Source: Desulfuromonas thiophila (lineage in GTDB: Bacteria > Desulfobacterota > Desulfuromonadia > Desulfuromonadales > Desulfuromonadaceae). Taken from it: DNA of 64,000 nucleotides. Position 1 is the first letter of the stretch. Every line of letters begins with the position of its first letter. Below, piece by piece: positions 1 through 9,951 of this stretch. The stretch is taken from the NCBI RefSeq assembly GCF_900101955.1, contig NZ_FNAQ01000007.1, positions 1 through 64,000 of the forward strand. The letters are read 5' to 3'. The position numbers and the translations under genes are program-made. The notes below the pieces were generated by a model. It searched no databases. It was not told the DNA's origin and saw only the letters and a list, made by a program, of their open reading frames with translations.

Positions 1-1
1 C

Positions 2-163
2 TACAACGAGCGAAGTTCAGCGGAGCGCTGCAATGGTCGCTTCAAGGATGAGTTTGGCGGCCGCAGCATTCAGGTTCGCGGCCCGGACAAGGTCATGATG
101 CATGCCATGTTCGGTATCGTCACTTTATTTGCCGACCAGTTGCTCAAAGTCACTGGTTGCTGA
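2..163 (+). pseudogene. DDE transposase, C-terminal end (gene enters from the left edge)
   Basis: The frame is open from the window edge and ends at TGA 161-163, giving 53 residues. It contains an SSAERCNGRFKDEFGG stretch and then GPDKVMMHAMFGIVTLFADQ. This E-R-x-N-G-R-x-K-D-E-F-G-G pattern followed by a hydrophobic helix is typical of the last part of IS4/IS5/IS1182-type DDE transposases, where the glutamate is the third catalytic acid. Only the 3' end is in the window, so whether the whole gene is intact cannot be told. The DNA after it up to about 320 is probably the right end of the insertion sequence. The exact IS family is uncertain. Confidence 0.7.
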
Positions 164-333
164 TGTCAAAGAACAAGAAACTGGAGCTCTGAGGGGGGAC
201 GTCCGTCCGGAAATCCGGAAAAGATCCCTTTCTGGCCTGATTTTCGGGCCCAAGCCGGCACTCATGTCCCCAGATCGTTTGTCAACGCCTCAGCTCAGAA
301 CTTTTTGCAAGAGGCTCTATAGAAAGATATTAT
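164..333. mobile_element. Probable right end of the insertion sequence and junction with AT-rich DNA
   Basis: Between the transposase stop and the AT-rich genes lie about 150 bp of GC-rich DNA with no convincing gene. Base composition changes abruptly to AT-rich near 310-325. I infer that the IS terminal repeat lies close to 295-325, but the left end of the element is outside the window, so no inverted-repeat partner can be matched. Confidence 0.35.
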
Positions 334-669
334 TTGAAATGGCTTTTTAGTCATGTAGATTTTTTTTCCGAAATGATAGAGCCTTTAAGAGATGGAGAAA
401 GCTATAGGAATTCTGAAAATATATTTTTTTCATTTTATAAAATACTTTGTGAACTTTTTTTAGTAAAAACTGATAGTCATAGCAGTCTTAAGAGTGATTC
501 CTTAATATCTCTCGTAGAAAGAAATATCTCCTATCTGGATAATATTTTACTTGTTTCAGATGAACATGAAAAAAAAATAAAAAAAATAAAATATATGCAA
601 CATAAAAGTCAGTATCAGTTTGACAACCTCTTGAAAAATTTGTTGGGGAATGAAAGTGAGCATGCTTAG
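334..669 (+). CDS. Hypothetical protein, probably 5'-truncated by the insertion sequence
   Basis: 111 residues from a TTG codon at 334. The frame stays open upstream past 262 into IS-like DNA, so there is no natural start and no ribosome site in front of the TTG. The protein is rich in Phe, Leu, Ser and Lys with no motif I recognise; its last third is charged and helical. The DNA is much more AT-rich than the rest of the window, which suggests acquisition by transfer. The end overlaps the next gene by about 20 bases, so the two form a pair. I read it as the 3' remnant of a longer gene; function unknown. Confidence 0.5.
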   Translation: MKWLFSHVDFFSEMIEPLRDGESYRNSENIFFSFYKILCELFLVKTDSHSSLKSDSLISLVERNISYLDNILLVSDEHEKKIKKIKYMQHKSQYQFDNLLKNLLGNESEHA

Positions 670-1342
670 TATATTTAATAAATTAGGTGATATAATATTT
701 GAACCGATAAATTTGGTTACCGACTGGGCGCGTGAGCCCCTTAAAAAAAGAGATCATCTTAGATGTCTTGAAGCTAAAGAACATGAGATGAACCTAGAGG
801 TAAAAAAGAAGACTGAAATAGTGAAAATTATATCCGAAATTGAAGAAATCAGGAAGGATAAAGATTTTTCAAGGATGAAAGCTGTTTCGGATGCTATCAT
901 GCAATACCAAGAATGTCTGACAAAGTTAAATATCAATGCTATAAATGCTATTGGTCATATGCAGCTGGATTTAAGAGAGAAGGCGCAGACTTTGGTTTAT
1001 GATAAAACTAGAAAGTATAAGCAGCTACAAGATGATGCACACCTGCAAGCGCAGGATGAAATAATTAAAATTGAAACGATGTTTTCTGGTAATGAATCGG
1101 CAAAGAATATCTTATATCGTTCAGTAGATATAAGACTTGCCAATATTATTTCGACAGCGCAAAATTTCTTAGTAGAGTTGAATAATGACATTACTGTTCT
1201 AAACAAAAGTATAAACTTATTAACTGAACAGGGCCAAACTTTTATAGAAAGCCATCTGCAGCAGTTTCATGTGGTTACAAATAGTGGTTTGCTTCCACCT
1301 GTAAACCAACAAAAAATAAGCAGTGATGGCTTAGAGGAATGA
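650..1342 (+). CDS. Hypothetical AT-rich coiled-coil protein
   Basis: 230 residues from ATG 650; an ATG at 662 is an alternative start, with a GAAAGTGAG stretch just upstream that could act as its ribosome site. Residues about 40-70 and 100-145 are rich in Glu, Lys, Gln and Asp and look like long helices or coiled coils. The N-terminus contains a short hydrophobic stretch (FNKLGDIIFEPINLV). There is no signal peptide and no catalytic motif I recognise. Composition matches the preceding gene and differs sharply from the GC-rich genes that follow 2283. The pair resembles accessory cargo (defence, toxin or phage-like genes often look so), but no function can be assigned from the sequence. Confidence 0.6.
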   Translation: MKVSMLSIFNKLGDIIFEPINLVTDWAREPLKKRDHLRCLEAKEHEMNLEVKKKTEIVKIISEIEEIRKDKDFSRMKAVSDAIMQYQECLTKLNINAINAIGHMQLDLREKAQTLVYDKTRKYKQLQDDAHLQAQDEIIKIETMFSGNESAKNILYRSVDIRLANIISTAQNFLVELNNDITVLNKSINLLTEQGQTFIESHLQQFHVVTNSGLLPPVNQQKISSDGLEE

Positions 1343-1363
1343 CTTATAACCATTTTACACAAA

Positions 1364-1393
1364 GCTCCCACCGGACCTTGTCCGGCGAGGGCT
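1364..1393 (+). terminator. Hairpin after the AT-rich gene pair, possible terminator
   Basis: A perfect stem CCGGAC-CTT-GTCCGG lies at 1371-1385. It can be lengthened outward to about 1364-1392 with two mismatches. A short TTTT follows at about 1393-1396. It begins about 20 bases after the stop of the upstream gene. The T run is weak, so termination is only likely. Confidence 0.4.
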
Positions 1394-1482
1394 TTTGCGT
1401 GTGAACTGCTATTGGGAATTAGCTCAGACTGAAGAGTTTCTTGCTGTTGGTTTTTTTTGCTGGCTGCCATGTGGTTTGTCCC

Positions 1483-1516
1483 TCGCCCGCAGTGCTCGTT
1501 ATGGTCGTGCGGGCGA
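1483..1516. repeat. Inverted repeat, 9-bp perfect arms
   Basis: TCGCCCGCA at 1483-1491 is matched by TGCGGGCGA at 1508-1516, with a 16-base loop. There is no T run after it. It lies in the 214-bp gap between the AT-rich gene pair and the next small gene. It may be a remnant of a REP-like or miniature element. I see no gene in this gap. Confidence 0.4.
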
Positions 1517-1556
1517 AGACTTTGGCGAGGGGGGGCGTTGGCTTCGGCATGACGGA

Positions 1557-1718
1557 TCAAGCGATGCCGGAAAATCTGTTTTGCTCAATGACGATTTCAA
1601 GTGCATTGACGCGATAAACGTAGGGTTTTTCGGTGTCAATTCCCAGTTCCTTGAGCAAGGTAGCAACGACATGGGGTTTTTTGCCGATGATTTCTTTCAA
1701 GGGAATGGTGATAGACAT
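1557..1718 (-). CDS. Small hypothetical protein (53 residues)
   Basis: The start is ATG at 1716-1718 on the minus strand, chosen because an AAGAAG-like ribosome site precedes it. The frame is open further upstream to 1841, but that stretch has little sign of coding. The product begins MSITIPLKEIIGKK, continues with PHVVATLLKELGIDTEK and ends with VIEQNRFSGIA. It looks like a compact folded helix/strand protein without signal peptide or membrane segment. I do not recognise the family. It sits alone between accessory DNA and eno. The regular amphipathic pattern makes a real gene plausible, but a gene fragment is possible. Confidence 0.45.
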   Translation of the reverse strand: MSITIPLKEIIGKKPHVVATLLKELGIDTEKPYVYRVNALEIVIEQNRFSGIA

Positions 1719-2220
1719 GGTGAGATCTTCTTTTTGTCTGGTTTTCACTCTGCGAAACATGACAAGCAGCCTTCCGTTGGATGGATTGAGGCGGTTGAAC
1801 CCGGTTGTCTTGTAGATGTTCATTCGCAAAGAGCGGGCCAAAGCCGGGCTGTGATCAGTAAGGTCTCATTCAAGTGCTTAAAATTGAAATAGATTTTTGA
1901 GGCAGATCTTTTGGTGAATGCTGAAACTGCTTCATTTTGCTTTGCGAAATGGGGATCATGCTGCGCTGTCGTCAGGTTGCCGGTGTTGCAAAGTTCGTCA
2001 TTTGGCTCTGTTTGCCGGGCTGATTGTGTTTGAACTGGCCTTTTTGTCCACAACTCCTAGGGAAATCAGGGACACCGGGATATCCAGGGAGACAAAAAAC
2101 AGAGGAACTCATGGTTGGGCGGGCTGAAAATGGTACCAGCAACATTCCGTCAAGCGGAAAAGTCCTTTCGGCGGTTGTTGCAATCTTGGGATTGCCCTTG
2201 GTTTAAGGCGCTGTGCCCGC
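1719..2220. other. Gene-free stretch upstream of the eno terminator
   Basis: About 500 bp with mixed composition. Short open frames occur on both strands but none has a ribosome site or credible protein. A palindromic GGATATCC lies near 2078-2085 next to a GGGACACC stretch. I see no RNA gene. It is probably degenerate accessory DNA joined to the conserved chromosome. Confidence 0.4.
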
Positions 2221-2262
2221 ATAAAAAAACCCGCCAGGCATGTTAGCCGGCGGGTTTTTTAT
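2221..2262 (-). terminator. Rho-independent terminator for eno (bidirectional form)
   Basis: A GC stem, CCCGCC paired with GGCGGG, has A7 on one side and T6 on the other, so it can terminate transcription from both strands. It begins about 20 bases beyond the eno stop codon (2283-2285), which fits it being the eno terminator. Confidence 0.8.
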
Positions 2263-2282
2263 GAACCTATTGCTATTGAAGA

Positions 2283-4812
<2,530 letters not shown>

Positions 4813-4816
<4 letters not shown>

Positions 4817-7194
4817 CCCATAAACGCAGGCGGGAGGCCCAGCGGGCAGCGCGTTTCAGCGGTCCGCTGCAACGGCGGTTGCTGCTGTTACTGCTGGCCC
4901 TGTGGCTGACAGTGCTGGTGATGCCCAAGGGTGGTTTCGTGCCCGATGATTACCGGCCGGGCGATATTGTGTTGCGCGACATCAAGGCGCCGCGCGATTT
5001 TCTGGTACCTGAGCCGGCGCTGACCGAGAAGAAGCGCCAGGAGGCGGCGACGGCGGTCGTGGCGGTATACGACTACGATCCGCGCCCCGGCCGCATGCTG
5101 CTGAAGAATTTGCATGATGTGCTCGTTGCTCTGCGGCCACTGCCGGAAGAGTCTCACGAGACGCAGGAGATGACCGAAGCGCCACCGGAAAGGGTGGCCA
5201 TGACCACACCGCTGGGTCAGGCGGATATCGAGGCGCTGCTGGAAACGGAACTGAGTGCCGAACAGCTGGCGCTGCTGCAGCACCTGGCGGCCAATGACGA
5301 CTTTGTCACCCGCATGGGCGGTGTTAGTCATACCGCCTTGCGCCAGCGTACCGTTGCCAGTCTGGATCTGTTTCGCGGCAACTGGCGCGGTGTCATGACG
5401 GTGCGCGACCTGGCCACCCAGCAGGAATACCGTATTGAACGAGCCGATGAGGTGATCGGTCTGAGCGACGCTCTTGACCAGTTGCGGCTGGCGCTGACGA
5501 CCCCGGCGGTGCGGCGCAACGATCTCGACGCTTTTCTGGCACTGTTGCAGAAGCTGCTGCGGCCGAGCCTGACCTTCAACCAGAGTGAAACGGAGAACCG
5601 CCGGCTGGCGGCGGCTGAGGCGGTGCAGCCGGTGGTGCAGCAGGTCAAGCGTGGCGAGATGATTGTGCGCGAGGGTGACCGCGCCAGCGATGAGCAGATC
5701 CGGCGGCTGCAGGCCCTGCGCGACTCGGCCGATCTGGCCAAGGGCGTGCGCACGGCGGTTGGCCTGTTTGGCGCCATCGCGCTGTTGTTCTGGGTGGTAC
5801 ACCATTTCGCCCGTCGCAATATCCGCAAGTACGCGCCCAACACCCGCGACCTGTTGTTCATGGTGCTGGTGTTCGGTGTGCTGTTCATGCTGCTCAAGGT
5901 GGGCATCTTCGTGTCGGGCGCCATGCAGAGCGCCTTTCCCTACATCGATTCGGCCTGCTATTACTATGCGCTACCCTTTGCTGCCGGTGCCATGCTGGTG
6001 CGCGTGGTGCTCAATTCCGAGGTGGCGCTGGTCTTTTCCATTTTGCTGTGTCTGATGATCGGCCTGCTGTTTGGTGATAATCTGTTCATGGCTTTTTACG
6101 CCCTGGCCGGCAGTCTGACCGCCGCCCACTGGGTGCGCCATAGCAAGGCGCGCAGCAATCTGTATCGCGCCGGCGGCTATCTGTCGCTGGTCAATCTGCT
6201 GATGGTGCTGGCCATCCACGCCGTCGGCGGTCATCCCTACGACTCCCAGCTGCTCTACCGTCTCGGTTTTGCCGCGGTTGGCGGTTTTATCTGCGCCGTC
6301 ATTGTCAACGGCACCATCGCCCTGATTGAATCGGTCTTCAAATACACCACCGATTTCAAGCTGATGGAGCTGGCCAACATGAACACGCCGATTCTGCGGG
6401 AATTGATGATCCAGGCGCCCGGCACCTATCACCACTCCATTGTCGTCGGTAATCTGGTGGAGAACGCTGCCGAGGCGATTGGCGCCAATCCGCTGCTGGC
6501 GCGGGTGGCGGCCTACTACCATGACATCGGCAAGATTCGCAAACCGCTCTATTTTGCCGAGAATATCCGTGGTCAGGAAAACCGCCACGACAAGCTGGCG
6601 CCGTCGATGAGTGCCTTGATCCTGATTTCGCACCTGAAGGATGGGGTCGAGCTGGCGCGCGAGAACAAGCTGGGGCGCGAACTCATCGACATCATTCGTC
6701 AGCACCACGGCACCTCGCTGATCAAGTTCTTCTACGACAAGGCGCTGCAGCGTGACAAGGACGGTCAGGTCAACGAACAAGACTACCGCTATCCGGGGCC
6801 CAAGCCGCAGACGCGCGAGGCAGCCCTGATCATGCTGGCCGACGCCGTTGAGGCCGCCGGCCGCACATTGTCCGATCCGACGCCGGCCCGCATCCAGGGG
6901 ATGGTGCAGAAGATCATCAACAAGATCTTCATCGATGGCCAACTCGATGAGTGCGAACTGACGCTGAAGGATTTGCACGAGATCGCCAAGAGTTTCAACC
7001 GCATCCTGTCCGGTATCTTCCACCAGCGGGTGGAATATCCCGAACCGGCCTACAAGGAACGTGACGCCAAACGGGAGGTCAAGAAGAAAACCGGTGAAGA
7101 TCTACCTCGAGAATCAACAGACGAACCAATGGTTCCCGCGGCCGCGCCTGCGGCGGGTAGCGCGGACGATCTTAAGCGCCTTGGCATGTCCTGA
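4813..7194 (+). CDS. pgpH: Seven-TM HD-domain phosphodiesterase (PgpH/YqfF family)
   Basis: 793 residues. One membrane segment lies near residues 20-38, followed by a long extracytoplasmic region with two 'GDIVLRD' / 'GEMIVREGD' type motifs, seven membrane segments at about 310-500, and a cytoplasmic HD hydrolase domain. The HD motifs are APGTYHHSIVVGNL near 535 and AAYYHDIGKIRKP near 566, with the late histidines in IIRQHHGTSL. In Firmicutes the family degrades cyclic di-AMP; in this lineage the substrate is less certain. Its end overlaps the ybeY start by about 100 bases. The last 50 residues (Lys-, Pro- and Ala-rich) look disordered. Confidence 0.92.
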
Positions 7195-7588
7195 GGATGC
7201 CGAGCTGTCGGTCATTGTGGTCGATGATGCCCGTATCCGCGAGATTAACCGCGACTATCTGCAGCGCGACAAGAGCACCAATGTCATCTCCTTTGCCCAG
7301 CAGGAAGGCGAGGGCGGCCAACTCTGCCCCGGCCTGCTGGGGGATGTGGTGATCTCGGCCGATACCGCCGCGCGCGATGCCGCTGAAGCGGGCGTGCCGC
7401 TGTTTCACGAGCTGGCCTTTCTGCTGTTGCACGGCATTCTGCATCTGGTGGGCTACGATCACGAACGCGGCACGGCCGAGCAGGCGGCGGCGATGGAAGC
7501 GAAGGAACAGGAACTGTTCGGTCTGCTGCGCGACAGCGGGCTGCTGGATGTGAGCCGGTTGCGGCCGGCTGCGGCCGAGGGAGATTGA
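7094..7588 (+). CDS. ybeY: Endoribonuclease YbeY (rRNA maturation factor)
   Basis: 164 residues from GTG 7094, giving the conserved VKIYLENQQ beginning; a GTG at 7061 is a longer alternative. YbeY is a metal-dependent RNase that matures the 3' end of 16S rRNA and takes part in ribosome quality control. The zinc site HGILHLVGYDHE (H-x3-H-x5-H) is intact near residue 120, and DKSTNVISFAQQ is the usual strand before the active site. The first third of the gene lies inside the 3' end of the HD-phosphodiesterase gene. It stops seven bases before the corC start, so the operon continues. Confidence 0.95.
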   Translation: MKIYLENQQTNQWFPRPRLRRVARTILSALACPEDAELSVIVVDDARIREINRDYLQRDKSTNVISFAQQEGEGGQLCPGLLGDVVISADTAARDAAEAGVPLFHELAFLLLHGILHLVGYDHERGTAEQAAAMEAKEQELFGLLRDSGLLDVSRLRPAAAEGD

Positions 7589-7594
7589 TTGATC

Positions 7595-8458
7595 ATGGAC
7601 GGAAGCGACCCGGACGCGAAGCGTCCCTTCTGGCAACGTTTGTTCGGTTGGCGTCGCCAGCCGGTGTTTTCCGAGGAAGAGTTGCACGAGCTGATCCAGG
7701 CCTCCGAGCAGCAGGGGGTGATCAACGCCGAGGAAGGCGAGATGTTCAGCTCCATCATCGAGTTCGGCGAAACCATCGTGCGCGAGGAGATGATTCCGCG
7801 CACCGAGATGCACTGCTGTCCGGTGGACGCCCGCCTGAGCGAAATGATTGAAATCATCATCCGCTATGGTCATTCGCGTATTCCGGTTTATGAGCAGACC
7901 CTCGACCATATCATCGGTCTGGTCTACGCCAAGGATCTGCTCAAATACTGGGGTGCCAGCGACGAGGCTGTCAGTTTGCGGCAGATCATGCGGCCGCCCT
8001 ATTTTGTGCCGGAAACCAAACGCATTGAGGAACTGCTGCACGAATTCCGCAGCCAGCGGGTGCATCTGGCCATCGCTGTCGACGAGTATGGCGGCACCTC
8101 GGGCCTGATTACGCTGGAGGACCTGATTGAAGAGATTATCGGCGATATCAAGGACGAGTATGATGTCGAGGAGGATCTGCTGATCGACGAGGGCGGCGGC
8201 GTGGTCAATGTGGATGCCCGGCTGAACCTGTATGAGCTGGAGGACCATTTCGATTTGCCGGAGATTCCGCGCAACCAGTTCGATTCCGTTGGCGGGCTGC
8301 TGCTGCATCAGCTGGGCCGGGTGCCCAAGACGGGTGAAAAACTGGCCTATGAGCAGCTGTGTTTCGAGGTGCTCGACAGCGATGCCCGTGCCATTCACCG
8401 GGTGCGGGTGTGGCGCTGTGGCGCCGTGGCGGCCGAGGAGACCTATGGCGCGTCCTGA
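7595..8458 (+). CDS. corC: CBS-domain protein of the CorC/HlyC family
   Basis: 287 residues from ATG 7595, with GGGAG upstream. There is no transmembrane segment, unlike the larger membrane-bound relatives. A CBS pair occupies about residues 65-190 (EEMIPRTEMHCC, then YGHSRIPVYEQTLDHIIGLV, then HLAIAVDEYGGTSGLITLEDL). A C-terminal CorC_HlyC (transporter-associated) domain follows at about 205-285. The protein is linked to Mg2+/Co2+ export in enterobacteria and sits next to ybeY and lnt in many genomes, as here. The biochemical role is not settled. Overlaps lnt by 14 bases. Confidence 0.92.
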   Translation: MDGSDPDAKRPFWQRLFGWRRQPVFSEEELHELIQASEQQGVINAEEGEMFSSIIEFGETIVREEMIPRTEMHCCPVDARLSEMIEIIIRYGHSRIPVYEQTLDHIIGLVYAKDLLKYWGASDEAVSLRQIMRPPYFVPETKRIEELLHEFRSQRVHLAIAVDEYGGTSGLITLEDLIEEIIGDIKDEYDVEEDLLIDEGGGVVNVDARLNLYELEDHFDLPEIPRNQFDSVGGLLLHQLGRVPKTGEKLAYEQLCFEVLDSDARAIHRVRVWRCGAVAAEETYGAS

Positions 8459-9944
8459 AATGCTGGCGGCCATCGCCAGCGGTATTCTGCTGGCGCTGCC
8501 CTTTCACTGGCCGGCCTGTTATGGGCTGGCCTTTGTTGCGCTGGTGCCCCTGATGCTGCACGGCCGGCGCCGGCCCTGGCGCAGCGGTCTGTTGGCCGGG
8601 GCGGTGTTTTACGCCCTGGTGCTGTACTGGATCAACCTAGTGATGGTGCGGTTTGGCCAGTTGCCCTGGGCCCTGGCTCTGCCGCTCTATCTGCTGCTGG
8701 TGCTCTATCTGGCCGGCTTCTGGGGTGCCGCCTGCTGGTGCTGTGAGCGCCTGCGCCAGCGGTTGCGGCTGTCGCCGCTGTTGCTCTGGCCAGTGGTCTG
8801 GTTGGTGGCCGAATACGGCCGCAGCTGGTTGCTGACCGGCTTTCCCTGGGGCAATCCGGTCTATGCCCTGATGGGACAGCCGCTGCTGCTGCAGAGCGCC
8901 GATCTGGCTGGTTTGTGGCTGCCTCTGGCCCTGCTGTTGCTGGTCAACGCTCTGGTGGCGCAGCTGTGGACCTGCGTTCGCCAGGATCGGCCCTGGCCGC
9001 GCGGCGCCCTGCTGCTGACCGGGCTGCTGTTGCTGGCCAACAGCCTGTACGGTGTCTGGCGCGGGCAGTCCGTGGCCGAAGATGGCGAGCCGCTACGGGT
9101 GGCGCTGATTCAGGGCAATATCGACCAGGATCTCAAGTGGAACCCGGCTCATCTGGAAGAAACCCTGCAGCGTTACGAGAATCTCAGCCGGCAGGCGCCC
9201 GCCGCGGCACTGCTGGTCTGGCCGGAGAGTGCCACGCCGTTTTTCTATCAGAGTGGCGGCGCGGCGGCCGAACGTGTCCGCCAGCTGGCCCGGCAGGGCC
9301 GCCAGACGCTGCTGTTCGGTTCGCCGGCCTACGATAACGCTAGCGATGGCCGCCGCCGCTATCTCAACAGCGCCTTTGCCATAGATTCCGAGGGGCGGTT
9401 GCTGGGTCGCAGCGACAAGGTGCATCTGGTGCCCTTTGGCGAATATGTGCCCCTGGCGCGGCTGTTGACCTTTGTCGACAAGCTGGCGGAAGGCATCGGT
9501 GATTTTATGCCCGGCCAGATGCGACCTCTGCCGCTGGCGGGCGTGGCCGGCGGCGTGTTGATCTGTTACGAAGCCATTTTCCCCGAGTTGGCGCGCCAGC
9601 AGGTGGCCCAGGGAGCGCAGCTGCTGGTCAACCTGACCAACGATGCCTGGTTCGGACGCACGGCGGCACCCTGGCAGCATCTGGCCATGGCGCGGTTACG
9701 GGCCATCGAAAACCGCCGTTATCTGGTGCGCAGCGCCAACAGTGGCATTTCCGCCATCATCGATCCGGCCGGCCGTTTGCTGGCTCACTCGCCGCTGTTT
9801 GTCGCCACCTCGGTTGAAGGGGTGGTGTATGGCCGCACGGACTTGAGTCTGTACAGCCGGCTGGGCGATCTGGTGCCCCGCTGTCTGACCCTGGTGGTAC
9901 TGCTGTGGTTGTGGCAGAGCCGCCGTTCCCTGCCCGCTTTCTGA
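8445..9944 (+). CDS. lnt: Apolipoprotein N-acyltransferase
   Basis: 499 residues from ATG 8445, with GGAG upstream; it overlaps corC. Lnt is an inner-membrane enzyme that puts the third acyl chain on the N-terminal cysteine of lipoproteins, completing maturation before Lol sorting. About six to seven membrane segments fill residues 1-215. A periplasmic nitrilase-like domain follows with the catalytic triad: Glu in LLVWPESATPFF near 259, Lys in DKVHLVPFGEYVP near 325, and Cys in GVLICYEAIFPEL near 372. A last membrane helix lies close to the C-terminus. lolC-lolD further right act on its products. Confidence 0.95.
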   Translation: MARPEMLAAIASGILLALPFHWPACYGLAFVALVPLMLHGRRRPWRSGLLAGAVFYALVLYWINLVMVRFGQLPWALALPLYLLLVLYLAGFWGAACWCCERLRQRLRLSPLLLWPVVWLVAEYGRSWLLTGFPWGNPVYALMGQPLLLQSADLAGLWLPLALLLLVNALVAQLWTCVRQDRPWPRGALLLTGLLLLANSLYGVWRGQSVAEDGEPLRVALIQGNIDQDLKWNPAHLEETLQRYENLSRQAPAAALLVWPESATPFFYQSGGAAAERVRQLARQGRQTLLFGSPAYDNASDGRRRYLNSAFAIDSEGRLLGRSDKVHLVPFGEYVPLARLLTFVDKLAEGIGDFMPGQMRPLPLAGVAGGVLICYEAIFPELARQQVAQGAQLLVNLTNDAWFGRTAAPWQHLAMARLRAIENRRYLVRSANSGISAIIDPAGRLLAHSPLFVATSVEGVVYGRTDLSLYSRLGDLVPRCLTLVVLLWLWQSRRSLPAF

Positions 9945-9951
9945 GAAGCCC

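Noticed and set aside
1419-1470. tRNA-like TTAGCTCAGACTGAAGAG stretch
   Set aside because: It resembles a tRNA D-arm but no anticodon stem, T-arm (GTTCGA-type) or acceptor pairing follows.
1395-1892. 165-codon + strand frame in the accessory left end
   Set aside because: It is antisense to the small 1557-1718 gene, has no ribosome site and no recognisable domain.
2057-2090. GGGACACC and GGATATCC sequences suggestive of a REP or IS remnant
   Set aside because: Too short, with no second copy seen in the window.
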